64,000 nt of DNA from Symbiodinium natans (GCA_905221605.1 CAJNDS010000990.1:381235-445234), one strand, 5' to 3'; counted from the first letter of the stretch, positions 33,277-44,972 are shown. Notes: a model not told the origin generated them from the sequence alone. Numbers and translations: made by a program.

Positions 33277-35089
33277 CTGTGCCGTTTAAGGTTCTCAGGC
33301 TCAGGGGCCGATTTACCTAGGGTAGGGTTCAGGGTTTGGGGATTAAGGCTTGATCCCTGAAAATCTCGGTGGCCTGCCCAAGTAGAATGTTTTGTCTGGG
33401 TAGCATGGCTTAGAGTGGGGGATTGCAGAGGGATAGCCGAAAACCTAACCCTAAACCCCTATTGGTAGCTCGTTGGGGCTCCTGCATTCGGAAGCCCTCG
33501 GTTCAGGGACGCAGCTTGGTGTGTTAGGGGCAACTCAACTCTGTCAGCCCTGCAGACGAAGGGCTTGCGGGTTCAAGGGTTCAGGGTTCAGGGTTTAGGG
33601 TTCAGGGTTCAGGGTTTAGGGCTTAGGGCTTAGGGTTTAGGGTTTAGGGTTTTTGGAGCTTAGGGTTCTGGACATTTCGTCATGAAACTGGGGTTTGGGA
33701 TTGTAAGGGTTGAGGATTTCGGGGTCTGGTGTCACCTTCAGACTGTCAACTACACGTGACTTAGGGTTTAGGGTCTAGGGTTTAGGGTTAAGGGTTTGGG
33801 GCTCCCAACGTCCCAAACCCTGCGCGCCAAAACCCGCAAAACCCCGGACCCCTAGCACTGGAGGGCGCTGAGTCTGCGGCCTACAGTCTTGCAGGGGCCG
33901 AAGTGGTTAGGTGGGGACCCGAAAGCCTAAACCCTGAACCCCTTACATTCATGGCACCCCTTCGGGCTTCACCCCCAAAAAAACACCGACACCCTCAGAA
34001 CCAACAGTTTAGAGTTAAGGGTTAGGGGTTTAGGGTTAGGTTTGGGGAGCTTAAGGATTCGGGTTCAGGGTGTAGGGTTTAGGGTTTAGGGTTTAGGGAA
34101 TTTGGGGAGTTTATGGAGTTTTAGACCTTAGGGTTCAAGGACACCGTACACCGGGCTGCATTTCCCTGCTGCAGCTTATTCAAGGCTTATTTTCGGCGTC
34201 TTCAAGCTTTATTGTGGGATCATCCGTCTTACACCCGCCTGAACTCTAAACCCCCCAAACCCCCTAAACCCCCGAAACCCCCTAAACCCCCAAACCCCCT
34301 GGACCCCCTAAACCCCCTAAACCTCCTAAACCCTGAACTTTGCAACTTTTCACCGCGGGGCGCTGCGTGCAGCGCAGATCAGCCCTTGTCTGGACAGGGC
34401 CTTCGCGTCTAGGGTGCAGGGCTTTGGGGCTTTAGGTAGGGCTTCGGGTTCAGGGAGGGTTTAGGGTTTAGGCGATTCAGAGTTTAGGGTTTTAGGGCTT
34501 GTATAGGGTGTTGGAGCATTCACTTTTTTGGCAATTCGGGTTTTTGGGACTGGGCTTCGTGTTCAGGCCACAGATCCCTCATTCTGAGGTGCACATATGC
34601 CCGAGGCTGCGAAATTATGCCAAGCGCCCGCGATTGCGGGACGCCCGCACGTGCGCAGGAGCCTTTTTGTTCGCGTGGGTGGCTAAGGATTGGGGGTTTA
34701 GGGTTCGGAGCTAGAGCTGCAGGCAGAAGATGAAGAAGCGAGAAATGGAGACAGAGAGAACGAGAGAGAGAGAGAGAGAGACGGAGAGAGAAAAGAGGCC
34801 AGGGTTTGTGGACTAGCTTCAGTGGGGTGCACAAGGTGGCGGCTGATGCTTTCGGGGGCCCTCAGTTTCGAAAGTTGACGGCTGGGCTTTCCAAGGGTTT
34901 AAGGGCTCTGGGCTTTGGAGTTTAGCTGCTTCGGGTCTGCCGCAAGCGACTAAGCACGCCCGCCGAACCTCAACCTTTAACCTCATGACCTTAAACCTTC
35001 CACACACATGAAGCAAAGGACCCTAAACCTTAGACCAACTTTGCCAGAGGGGCGTCGCAAGTCTCTCTCACGCAAACGAACTAAACTGC
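33277..35089. other. repeat tracts and weak open frames
   Basis: TTTAGGG-type tracts at 33575-33660, 33760-33800 and 34060-34100; CCCCTAAA-type at 34245-34340; (GA)n at 34755-34792. The frame at 33845-33910 is open on both strands (plus ALEGAESAAYSLAGAEVV). Confidence 0.4.
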
Positions 35090-35132
35090 CTCGGCACATG
35101 ACCACGATTAGCTGGCACGCCAAGGGCGCGGG
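35090..35132 (-). CDS. candidate exon, unknown gene
   Basis: 43 bp. Acceptor GGCGGCAG, donor GCAGTT (GC type). Reads RALGVPANRGHVPR. Confidence 0.45.
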
Positions 35133-36466
35133 CTGCCGCCAGGATCAGGGTTTTGAGGGTTTCTTGGGGTCTAATAGGATTTAATGGGGTTTAATAGGGG
35201 TTTTTGGGGGGTTTAATAGGGTTTCATAGGGCTTTATAGAGTTTATGCGGGTTTCATAGGGTCTAACAGGGCTTCTTGGTTTACAGGTTTTATGGAAAAC
35301 CCTTCACTGTAATCCACTCATCCTGTATGCTTGCTGCAGAGGCTTGTTTTTGTGGTTCAGAGCAATGCTTCAACACTCCCACCCACCCCCGCACCCCCCG
35401 AGTCGAGACCTCCTGCAAACCAGCTCCTCCGCAAGAGCCGTGTACTGGTGTAATACAGGGGGCCTTATGTAACACGAGCATAAACCCAATTGTGTAAATA
35501 TGTGAAGTAAGGTGTTGATTACGTGACACCCCCAAATATGCACCCACCAAGAGTTACAAGGAGCCCAGACGCACCGACCTTGAACCCTAAACAAAACCCT
35601 AACATGGCTTAGGGTCTAGGTGGCGGCATGCGGAAGGCGATGCCATTGCGCCCCCCCGTCGTGCAAACGTTTCAAAACTTGAGAAACGAAGCCGGACAAA
35701 GTGCCCCGTAGTCAAAACTCCTCACATATGGGAGTCCTGACTATAGCTCACATTGTCTATCTAGACTCGGTGAAACAGATGGATGCACTGACAGGAAAAA
35801 GGGCGATGCATGAACAGGACCTTCATAGGTTCTCCCAGTAACCTGGGAAATACAAGGCACCACGTGTCTTATCATTGGGCGAAAAGGGAAGCCTATCGCT
35901 AAACTCTAACCCCTCCAAGAAAGCTGACTAAGGGTCCACTGGGGCCCTAGACATCCAAAAATGAGCACCCCGACATCCATCCCGAAAACCGGAGGCTAGA
36001 ATTTGCTAAAGTCATCCTGGGGTCCTTTTCTTCCCCTCCAACTGGGGTTTAGGGCTTCGTGCAAGGTTCCGGGTTCAGAACCTAGGCTCCCTCTTTAGCT
36101 AGGAGTAGCCTTTTCGCGCCCAATTTGGGTACAGGGTAGCTCGGTTGTGGTATCAGATCCGTATGGCACAACGTCACACAAGCCGAAGCACAAGGCGCAC
36201 CCAACTTGCCAGAGTTGCGCTTCGAAAGTGGACAGATCTCTGAGAATCATGGTCCGTCTCTAAACTTAGGCCCCCGACCATGCACCCCACCAGACCATTA
36301 AACTTCAAACATGCAAGCTTAAAGCCTGGAGGCCTTAGAGCCGCAATCCTAAAATCGCGAACCCTACACCCTAAACCCTAAACCATCTTCCCTAAACCCT
36401 AAACCCTAAACCCTAAACCCTAAATTCCAAACCCTAAACCTGCTTTCAAGGTCGGTTGCTACCTAC
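35133..36466. other. 1.3 kb without a confident gene
   Basis: A TTTAATAGGG/TTTCATAGGG variant tract at 35160-35275 and CCCTAAA units at 36365-36450. Unique sequence between them shows no spliced frame I trust. Confidence 0.5.
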
Positions 36467-36518
36467 CAAAGGTCCTGCTCTTGCAGCCCACATCCCACAT
36501 TCAGGGCCACACTCAGAC
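36467..36518 (-). CDS. candidate exon, unknown gene
   Basis: 52 bp. Acceptor TGCCCAG, canonical donor GTAGGT. Reads LSVALNVGCGLQEQDL. Confidence 0.5.
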
Positions 36519-37925
36519 CTGGGCATGTAGGGAGGCAGCCTTTAGGGTTTAGGGCTTAGGGTTTACGTTCAGGGTTTGGGGCTTAGGGTTTAGGGCTTAG
36601 GGTCCGGGAGCTTAAGGTTTAGGGTTAAGCCCGAAACCCTCAATCTCATAGCGTTTAGCACACCTAAAACAAAACAGATTCCCATGGTCTCTCTTTGATT
36701 CTCATTCTCAGCCCTGCAACATAGGGCTGTGTTAAGTACGCAAATCACATGTAGGCGGCAGTCTCAAAAGGGCTTCGGGTCGGTTTAGAAGGTTCAGAGT
36801 TCAGGGGTCTGCGTTTCTTGACCAGTCGGCATACACCATCCCCTTGTTAGGGTCCGTTTCGGGCTTCGTGGATCCAATACTCAGGCCTAGTTAGCGTTTA
36901 GGGTTTAGGGATCAGGGTTCAGGGTCTAGGATTTAGGGTTTAGGGTTCAGGGTTTAGGGTTTAGTAACCCTCAAAAATGAAACCCTGCAAGCCCCAAAGA
37001 ACAGAAACCCCAAGCCCCTGAAACCCCAAACCCGCTGAACCCGAAACCCCTAACTCCGTCATCCCCCACCCTATAAACCCCAAACCCTCTCTACTCCAAA
37101 CCCAAAACCCCGAAGACCCTGAACCCCCTCAACCCCCGAACGCCCCCAAACCTTAAGCCCCTAAACCCCCTAAATCCTCTAAACCCCAAACCCCAAACCC
37201 CAAACCCCAAACCCTAAACCCTAAAGCCCCAAAAGAGCTCAAGCCTGCACCCATGGGCCGCCAGGCACCCTAGGCCGCCACCATGCGCCCCTCCACCTCG
37301 TGGGGGCGTCAGGGGCTTTCAGGGGCCGTGCGTAAGGGAGTTTGGGGTTAGGGTTTAGGGTTGAGGGTTTAGTGGTTAGGGTTTAGGGTTTAGGGTTTAG
37401 GGTTTAGGGTTTAGGGTTTAGGGGATGGGCACTTGGAGTACTTAGGGTTTAGAAGGATTTGCAGAGGATTCAGGATATAGGGAGGCTGGGGGACGGTTCA
37501 GGCCTTGATGTTTAGGGATTTAGGATATAAGGATTCAGGGCTCACGGGCTTCAGGTAGTGTTCAGGGCTTTCTGGATCGTTTCGAAAGGGATGCGAGGAG
37601 TCTGCTTCAAGTTTAGGGCATTGAGTGCCTTTATGTGCTGGACGATTTTCGGACGGGTATACCCTTTGCGCCTAGAAGAAGTCTCCGGGGATTTAGCTTG
37701 CGTCCAGAAAGGGAAAATTGCAGGATTCGGGACTCTCAGGTTCGTATGCGCTTTCGGGCAAGCGCTCCCCTTCCGAAACAAGCCTGGGGCTCAGAGAGAG
37801 GTGGTTTGGGGCTGAGGGGTTTAGGGTTTCAGGGTTTTGGGGTTTTGGGGTTTAGAGTTTAGGGTTTAGGGTTTTAGGGTTTTGGGATTTTAGAGTTTTA
37901 GGGATTAGGGGTTCGTGGCCAAGGC
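36519..37925. other. telomere-like tracts, no confident gene
   Basis: TTTAGGG-type at 36540-36630, 36895-36965 and 37340-37425; CCCCAAA/CCCTAAA at 36970-37230. A minus frame near 37290-37310 (EVEGRMVA) is a weak exon candidate. Confidence 0.45.
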
Positions 37926-37957
37926 CTCTGACCGCCAATCCGGCGACAGCTCGGCCT
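37926..37957 (-). CDS. candidate exon, unknown gene
   Basis: 32 bp. Strong acceptor TTTTTCCTGCCCAG, donor GCCTTG (GC type). Reads AELSPDWRSE. Confidence 0.5.
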
Positions 37958-37993
37958 CTGGGCAGGAAAAACAAGCTCGGGGCGGAAGACTTC

Positions 37994-38055
37994 AGGGTTT
38001 AGGGTTTAGGGTTTAGGGTTTAGGGTTTAGGGTTTAGGGTTTAGGGTTTAGGGTG
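37994..38055 (+). repeat. TTTAGGG array, about 9 units
   Basis: Clean tandem 7-mers next to the exon at 37926. Confidence 0.95.
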
Positions 38056-38347
38056 CCCAGGGCTTTCGGGTGGCTTTTGGGCGACTTTGGGTCCCAAGCC
38101 CAACCCGATAAACCCCCGAAACCCCGACCCCTATGGGTTTAGGGTTTACTTATATACCCCCCCCCCCCCCCAAAAAAAAAAAAAAAAAAACAACGAAATG
38201 ACTTATAGAATATATATACTTGTAATTCCGGGCCGGGAGGGGCTTCGGGAGGGCGAGAGAAGTGTCGAGTCAACCCTCATCCGCCAAGGCCTATGAATCC
38301 TAAACCCGAAGGAAGCAACCCTAAACCCTAGACTCACTATTGGGATT

Positions 38348-38411
38348 TGGGGGGTATCCCCTTACAGGAACCCCCAAACAGGGGTACCCCTATTTTCGGA
38401 CCCCCCCCCCC
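38348..38411. repeat. poly-C-tailed element, second of two related copies
   Basis: The reverse complement of this stretch shares its G-run head and the AGGGGTACC motif with 28965-29080. Confidence 0.45.
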
Positions 38412-38718
38412 AAGTGTTGCGGAGCTATTGCAGTTTTTGCAAGGCAAGGATGACTGCAAGAACTGCACTTCGCGCCTGCGAGAGGCGGATGGGGTCCAGG
38501 GCTGGAACCTCCCAAGCAGGGGTGAGAGGGTTCGGGGTTTAGGGTTTAGGGTTTAGGGTTTAGGGTTTAGGGTTTGGGGTTTAGGGTTCAGGGTTGAGGG
38601 CTGGCTGACGGAGAGTTGACGGTGCAAGGGGCTTGGTTTTAGGGTAGGGTGTAGGGTTTAGGGGCTGGGGGTTCGGGTTTAGGCTCATATTTGTTTAGGG
38701 TTTAAGGCCTCCCCTGGT

Positions 38719-38835
38719 GGGAACCCCCCTGAATCACCGGAAGAGATAATAGGTACATGGCAGGCATACAGGCAAACGAGGTCTTTCCTTCTCATTAACC
38801 TAATCTATTCCTGGATGTTCCCTGCTTGGGGTCCC
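38719..38835. mobile_element. second foldback family, diverged copy
   Basis: Starts GGGAACCCC and ends GATGTTCCCTGCTTGGGGTCCC. The right end matches that of the element at 39409-39516. Confidence 0.4.
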
Positions 38836-39408
38836 GAAGGTTTCCTTTTGTAAGCCCAGAATCCTGAACCAAAAGACGCAACCCTGCAATCTCATTTTCT
38901 GAGACGACGAAAGCTTGAAGCTGTTGGGCCGCTCACCACGCTTGCATCAACAACAGGTTCTAGGTTCGGGCTTAGGGTTTAAAGTTTTAAAACTGCCTTC
39001 GGTGCTTCGTTAGGTCAGGATTTGTTTATGTAGTTAGGTTTAGGATTGCGAAGGGCATCAAGGGCATTGCTGCCCGAAAACACTAAGGCGATAACACATG
39101 CTAGAAACTGTGCACATTGGCCTCAGGTGAATATAACTCCTCGTCACAAAGACCACGTCCAGGTTCGGGGAGGCGACCGAATACTACAGCGCTCAGAGGA
39201 TTGAAGACACCTGCATCCTCAACATCCTGACTGCCGGAAGTCATTCCTAATCAACCCCAACAACCTTGATGGGCCCTACTCTTTGTGGCTTTTCTTCACA
39301 GGGTCCTTCCCTTTGGCCTGAGGGGTGACTTAAGCCGTTTGACCCGGTCTCTGTCAACAGTAGCGAGAGCTCAGACCGCGAGGCCCACTAAAGTTTTGGT
39401 TCTTTAAA

Positions 39409-39516
39409 GGGAACCCCGAACGGGGAACCCCAAGAATACAGTAGGAATATAAAGGGAATGTATAAGGACCCTGGTAGGTCCTACCATATTCTTGAAGTTC
39501 CCTGTTTGGGGTTCCC
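39409..39516. mobile_element. second foldback family, 108-bp element
   Basis: Ends are about 30-bp imperfect inverted repeats: GGGAACCCCGAACGGGGAAC at the left, and GGGAACCCCAAACAGGGAAC as the reverse complement of the right end; both continue to CAAGAATA. No coding capacity and no clear target duplication. Confidence 0.6.
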
Positions 39517-41093
39517 ATGAGAATCCCTTACAAAGCCCCGAGCCCGGAACCATTGCATCGTGAATGAAGTTGCCTTTAAATGGCGGGTACAATGTTTTTG
39601 GTTCAGTGCCGATCGTAGATCTGCTGTAGCGAGCTACACTGAGTTTTCTCAAACTTTATTTTCTTGCTTTCGCTTTAATTTTCAATCTTGACCTCTCATT
39701 CCCTTCAAACCCCCCACACACACACACACTCATACAAAGCAAACAAATATTAAAAAACAAAACAAAAACATAGAACTACCAAAATCAATCAAAGTAGCTG
39801 CTATCCATCGAAGAGCAACCCAGCTGCATGCAAAGCATGCAACTCAGTTGCATGCAAAGCATAGCTACAGGTCGCAACTGAAGCAGATGTGTCGAGGAGA
39901 ACACTGCACCCCGGCAGGCTCGCGAATTGCCCAGCTGTGTTTGCCCGGCCTGACCCTCCAACGACAGGCAGTCATGTTGAACCCTAAACCCTAAACCCTA
40001 AACCTTAAACCCTAAACCCTAAACCCTAAGGCACGGCCTCATGGCTCTCCAAGGAGTCGTTGCCATTACCTTGTGCTTAATGGTTTGGGGCTTTGTGACC
40101 ACACAATCCATGTCAGGAATTTAGGGCTCCGGAGAATAAAAGGGGTCGGAAGAATAATTACTAATAGTATTCCCTTAGGGTCCCTTTATAGTTGTACTGG
40201 AATAGGGCTCAAGACATTATAAGAAGAAGAAGAAGAAGATCCCAGCCCCTGACTCACAAGGGATCCGGGCCTGATGTGCGCATGCTTCAGGGTAGCGCGT
40301 TAACTTTGGACGCAGGTTCCATGCCATGCCTGTCGCGCTTTGATTGTCTGAAGCTCCCGTGTTCTTCGAGGTTTGCACCCGCAACCCTTGGTCTATGGCG
40401 TAGGTTTCGGGCGACAATGATCAAGCTTTGATCCGTCGGCACCCAGAAACTCTGCCGATGGTTTTCAAGGATGAAGGTGGAGGGGCCGCGGGGGCTCCGA
40501 GTGAAGTGTTTTGGGGTTGGATAGGGGCTTGGGGTTCAAGGTTTCGGGGGGACTTGTGTCTTCTTGCGCGGATCCGGGTCGGCATGGGGGTCCGGGTCTG
40601 GTGGGTCGGGTCCAGGTCCTGGGTCCGAGCTTTTCAGCCGCGCAATCTTGGTTTTAAAACATCATGCCGGCCCCTGCTTGTCAAGCCACGTAAACTTTCT
40701 TTTTGAGCACATGTTGCCATGGGGGAATTGCGGCAAATCAAGATGTGTCTTCAAAGAACAAATCATCGCCTAAGCCGTGCAACCCTAAAACGTCCCTGAG
40801 GCTTCAAGATACACATCGTGCTGCTTCGCGCTAGATCTGCGGGGCCTGAAGCCTTTGACCCGAGCACCAACATCATGGAGGAGTTGTCAAGCATAAATCT
40901 ATCCATCATTGAAAGACTTCAAGCAAAAAACAGGGAAACCCATGTTTCGGGACCTGCTTTTCCGGGTACAGTCCGCCCTGGCCCGGTCCGCGTCCTACAA
41001 TGGGTTTGGGGATTGGGGGTCAGGGGTTCCAAGAATCGCTACAAACCCGCGGCACCTTCCTCAACTGGGTTCAGCGTTTCGGCTTTGTAGAGT

Positions 41094-41167
41094 TTAGGGT
41101 TTAGGGTTTAGGGTTTAGGGTTTAGGGTTTAGGGTTTAGGGTTTAGGGTTTAGGGTTAGGGTTTAGG
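41094..41167 (+). repeat. TTTAGGG array, about 10 units
   Basis: Clean tandem units directly left of the exon at 41174. Here the array orientation is opposite to the usual one. Confidence 0.95.
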
Positions 41168-41173
41168 GACGAC

Positions 41174-41215
41174 AGTTCTCGGCCGCCCGCCGTCCACGAT
41201 GCTCTCAGCCATGGC
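41174..41215 (-). CDS. candidate exon, third of a phase-consistent trio
   Basis: 42 bp, 14 codons. Acceptor CACATCCAG, donor GTCGTC. Reads AMAESIVDGGRPRT. Joins in phase to 41351-41400. Confidence 0.6.
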
Positions 41216-41350
41216 CTGGATGTGCGAAACCCTAGGGCCTGAAGGCCCGGGTTTAGGGTTTAGGATTTAGGGTTTAGGGTTGAGGGTTTAGGGTTGAGGG
41301 TTGAGGGTTGAGGGTTTTGGGTTTAGGGTTTAGAGTTTCGGGTTTAGGGC

Positions 41351-41400
41351 CTTCAACGAACCGACTCTGCCCTCCAAGGTGGCAGAACCTTTCAGGAGCA
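41351..41400 (-). CDS. candidate exon, second of the trio
   Basis: 50 bp. Acceptor CGTATCCAG, donor GCCCTA (GC type). Reads LLKGSATLEGRVGSLK. Confidence 0.6.
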
Positions 41401-41428
41401 CTGGATACGGTTCGCTCCACACATCGGT

Positions 41429-41500
41429 TTAGGGTTTAGGGTTTAGGGTTTAGGGTTTAGGGTTTAGGGTTTAGGGTTTAGGGTCTAGGGTTTAGGGTAA
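41429..41500 (+). repeat. TTTAGGG array, about 10 units
   Basis: Clean tandem units with one CTAGGG variant, lying in the intron between 41351-41400 and 41754-41840. Confidence 0.95.
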
Positions 41501-41753
41501 AATTCGCCTGCTACAAGAGAATAGACAGGGCTTAGAAGCCCTAAGTCCTAAACCCTAAACAACCCTGAGCCCTGAACCCCAAATCCTAAACAGCCCTAAA
41601 CGCTAAAACCCGACCAAATAGAGCTAAACAACCCTAAACACCAAAACCCGATCAAAAGCACCAAAAAAACCAAAGCCTAAACCCTAAACAACAACTCTAA
41701 ACAACCCTAAACCCTAACTGCATTAAACCCCCCTAAACCCAAAGAATGCGCTC

Positions 41754-41840
41754 CGAGCCCCCCGGCACTCTTCTCGCCCATCCCCCAGACGGAGCGAAGA
41801 CCCGGCTTGGTGACGAGTTGCTGGCGGAAAGTGGTCAGAG
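41754..41840 (-). CDS. candidate exon, first of the trio
   Basis: 87 bp. Acceptor CCCGAAAG. The donor GAGCGC (GA type) makes it join 41351-41400 in phase. Reads LTTFRQQLVTKPGLRSVWGM then GEKSAGGL. Gene not recognised. Confidence 0.6.
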
Positions 41841-42947
41841 CTTTCGGGTTTTTAGGGTTTAGGGCTTAGGGCTTAGGGTTTAGAGGTTTGGGGGTTTAGG
41901 GAGGTTTGGGGGTTTAGGGGCTTAGGGAAAGCGCGCAGGGTTTAGGGGCTTAGGGGCACTGGGTTTCGCCCGTCGGCCTTTAGGGCTTCAAGATTGGGCT
42001 CCAGAGGCTCTCCTAATCGCAGTATGCAGGGTGTATGGACTGCGGTTTTGAACTCTTTTCTGCAGTGGTCCCAAATTTCTTGTGGGGGGTCGTTTGGGCG
42101 GTATGTTTGTTTTCGGGCGTTGGGCTTTTAGAAGGCATGTCTAGGCATGCTTTGCAAGGGGGTTGTAGGGTTTAATGGATTTTCTTGACGCAGAGGCATT
42201 ACCCCTAGAATGACCAGGCTTCGAGGGGCCCACTGCAACAGGGGTACGAACAGTGCTTCGGGCTGCGGGAAGGAATTCAGAGCGTTGACCAAGTATACCC
42301 CCAGGGTCGCGCCTACATTCTCTCCCCCCAACCTCCCCCCTGAGGCGCCAGTGGGAAGCTTGCCCGGTGCACCTGGGTGAGTAGATCCAAAGCCTGCCGC
42401 CGGAGGGATTCCATGTTCCGGGCTCTTGGGTCTTTTGCTCTTAGCCCTTAAAGCCATGGACACCGAACGCCCTGGATGACCCTGCATTGCCCCACATCCC
42501 CAAACCTCCATCCTACACCCGCAACCCTAATCCCCCCATACCAACCCGGAGAGCCGTAGAGGTTCATGGTTCCACAAGCCGTACCTTGAGGGGTTAGCTC
42601 CCCTGGAACGGCGAACAGCTCGCTTGAGGCGCGGGTTTCAAGTGGTTCAGGCTGGGGAGGGTTTTGGGGCTCAAGGGCGCGTCTAGGGCATAGTGGAACC
42701 CTGAAGTTCCCCCATGAGGGTGTGGGGGCTCTAAATTTCCCAACGCAGGTTTGGTGTGGGAAGCCCACAGTTCTGCAGTTGGATTCCCAACACCCTCGCC
42801 CCGATCCCTAAAAAGGCCCTCTTCCAAGGCTTAAAACATAAACTGAGCCCCTGTTTAACAGCCCCAATCCCAACGCTCCTACAGGGTTTAGGGCTTAGGA
42901 TTTAGGGTTCAGGGTTTAGGAGTCACCCCTCATTGCCCCCGAAAGGC
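41841..42947. other. open minus-strand frames, exon structure unclear
   Basis: Minus frame 42190-42250 (PEALFVPLLQWAPRSLVILG after acceptor TTCCCGCAG) and 42553-42605 (ELTPQGTACGTMNLYGSP after acceptor CGTTCCAG) may be exons. 41850-41960 is TTTAGGG-type. Confidence 0.4.
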
Positions 42948-42999
42948 CTCGCGGTAGCGCACGCCGAAAGTCGAGCCATCTAAGGTGACCAGCGAGAGC
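42948..42999 (-). CDS. candidate exon, unknown gene
   Basis: 52 bp. Acceptor CGCGCAAG, donor GCCTTT (GC type). Reads LSLVTLDGSTFGVRYRE. Confidence 0.55.
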
Positions 43000-43128
43000 C
43001 TTGCGCGGATGAGATCCGGGGGTTCGGTTTCTGGTTCAGGCCGTTGGGCTTCTTTGGGGGGTTTTGAAAGTTCTGTTAAGGGTTGCTGAAGTGATTTTCT
43101 AGGGCTGTTAATGGTTTTTCCTGAACTT

Positions 43129-43226
43129 GGGGGATGTTCCCCTTGATACTCACAGTCCTCAATGATATGATAATAGGGGGTCCTACCATTCCTACTAAGC
43201 ACTGCTGGTATAAGGGGGAACATCCC
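43129..43226. mobile_element. MITE copy 4
   Basis: Left arm GGGGATGTTCCCC..., right arm GTATAAGGGGGAACATCCC. The central AATAGGGGG segment is present. Target duplication not evident; the right end abuts CCCTAAA units. Confidence 0.75.
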
Positions 43227-43276
43227 TAAACCCTAAACCCTTATCCCTAAACCCTAAACCCTATTAAACCCGAAAC

Positions 43277-43335
43277 CCCCCGCGACCGAATGGGCCTCGC
43301 CACGGGAACCTTCTGCGTGCGCAGCTTGCAGGCGC
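43277..43335 (-). CDS. candidate exon, unknown gene
   Basis: 59 bp. Acceptor GCGCCGAG, donor GTTTCGGG. Reads ACKLRTQKVPVARPIRSRG, basic. Confidence 0.5.
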
Positions 43336-43354
43336 CTCGGCGCGGAGAGTTTAG

Positions 43355-43600
43355 GAGTCTAGGGTTGAGGGTTTAGGGTTTAGGGTTTAGGGATTAGGGT
43401 TCAGGGTTTAGGGTCCAGGGTTGAGGGTTGAGGGTTTGGGGTTGAGGGTTTAGGGTCCAGGATTGAGGGTTGAGGGTTGAGGGTTTAGGGGTTAGGGTTG
43501 AGGGTTGAGGGTTGAGGGTTTAGGGTTGAGGGTTGAGGGTTTAGGGTTGAGGGTTCAGGGTTGAGGGTTTAGGGTTTGGGGTTTAGGGTCTAGGGTCCCT
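43355..43600 (+). repeat. mixed TTTAGGG / TTGAGGG block
   Basis: About 30 seven-base units, with the GGGTTGA variant alternating with GGGTTTA in irregular runs. Confidence 0.95.
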
Positions 43601-43609
43601 CCCCAGTGG

Positions 43610-44104
43610 GCTTCGTGGGAGGGGTTTAGGGTTTAGGGTTTAGGGTTTAGGGTAAATACAAACCTTCTGCAGGCTGACCGACTGGTTCTGCAACAGAACG
43701 GACCTGCTTCCTCCAAGACGTTGGCCGTGGCCGTATATAACAAACAATGATCGGCCTCACGCCTTCTCCAACCTTGTGCCCCTCTGTCGCCGGCCCCTCG
43801 TCTGCCCACTTACACTTCATGGGTTGAGGGTCTGGGGCTTAGGGTTTGAATTCCCTCAAACCTCAAACCCTCAGAAACTTAACCCCTGAAACGCTGAACA
43901 CTGGTTGGCGAGCAACCCAACTGTGAATAGACCTAACCCCGAGCACGGAGCCCTGAAGCCCAACTTAGCTTCGTAGGGAGTTAGGGAATTGGGAACAAAA
44001 ATGCAACCTATACAACCCTTTTAGGGACGTAGGGGTTGTTGGGTTGGGTTGAAGGGCTTTCAAAAGCTGAGTCGTTCCCTACGTTCCTACGCCCCCCCTG
44101 AGGC
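43610..44104. other. possible plus-strand exon, otherwise unassigned
   Basis: At 43669-43732 a plus frame reads ADRLVLQQNGPASSKTLAVA after acceptor CTTCTGCAG; minus readings are also open. The rest shows no gene. Confidence 0.3.
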
Positions 44105-44142
44105 TTCGGGCAAAAGCACTCGCGATTCTCACGCAGGATCAC
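44105..44142 (-). CDS. candidate exon, unknown gene
   Basis: 38 bp. Acceptor TCACCTGAG, donor GCCTCA (GC type). Reads VILRENRECFCP. Confidence 0.5.
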
Positions 44143-44972
44143 CTCAGGTGACGATGGCCGGAAACCCTAACTCCTCTGAACCCTACAGTCCATTGCTGGA
44201 GCCTACGGCTTCGGTGACGCCTCATCCCCTCAAGTTCTAGTGGGTGCCTTGACGGCATAGGAACTCGAAACCCTGGGCCCCAAAGCCCCGAAATGTTCAG
44301 CTTCTTCTGCTTCAGTGTTCTTCTCTTTCTTCTTCCTCCCCTTGAACTTTTTTTGCTAGATCGCATTTGTCCTGTTGCTCCTCGCAGTGAATCTTATTCT
44401 TGTCATCATTCTTATCAGCCTGCTTGGTCGTCGTATTCGATTCTTATATTGCTCTCATTCGCATTCCTCTGGCTATTGTTTTCTTGCTCGCATGGTTCTT
44501 CTGATTCTTAGCTGCTGCTTCGTCCTGTTTTTGTCCGCCGAGGCCGGAGCACTGAGGCATTTAGATCCCTCGCACGTGCGCGGCCGAGCCCCGAGTGGGT
44601 ACTCCCCTAGCCCCCCCCCCCCCCCCCCTTCCTCCATCCCCCCCTACCCCGCCTGTGTACCTTGCCGAGGCGGCCTCGCGTTAGCATTCTTTGTCTTATC
44701 ATTCCACTCTTATCGTATTGCTATTCTTTGTGCTCTTTGCCTTCCCTCATCGGTATTACCCGAGACATGCTGACGTTCTGTGCAAGGGCTGTCGCATGCT
44801 TCACTATCACTCCCGGAGCTCCAACACGAGTGACAAACATGAGCACGGCCAGAAAGCAAGGTCAAGACCATGGTGGGGCACAAGCGGGTGTGGGGATACA
44901 CATCTCGGGGCGAGCGCCTGGGTGCCTGTAGCACGAACGTGGCCCCTCAACTGAACCCCGAAGCTCCTAAAC
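44143..44972. other. 0.8 kb, both strands open around a cysteine-rich stretch
   Basis: 44290-44530 is T-rich. At 44745-44880 a plus frame (HADVLCKGCRMLHYHSRSS) and a minus frame (MVLTLLSGRAHVCHSCWS) overlap, and the evidence does not decide between them. Confidence 0.35.

Larger units (their letters stand above)
37958..41173. other. 3.2 kb mainly non-exonic, with foldback elements
   Basis: Contains the two elements above, a CA run at 39717-39730, CCCTAAA units at 39978-40030 and a GAAGAA run at 40220-40240. At 40850-40960 a plus-strand frame (AFDPSTNIMEELSSINLSII) is open while all minus frames are closed, but no clean splice borders were found. Confidence 0.45.
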
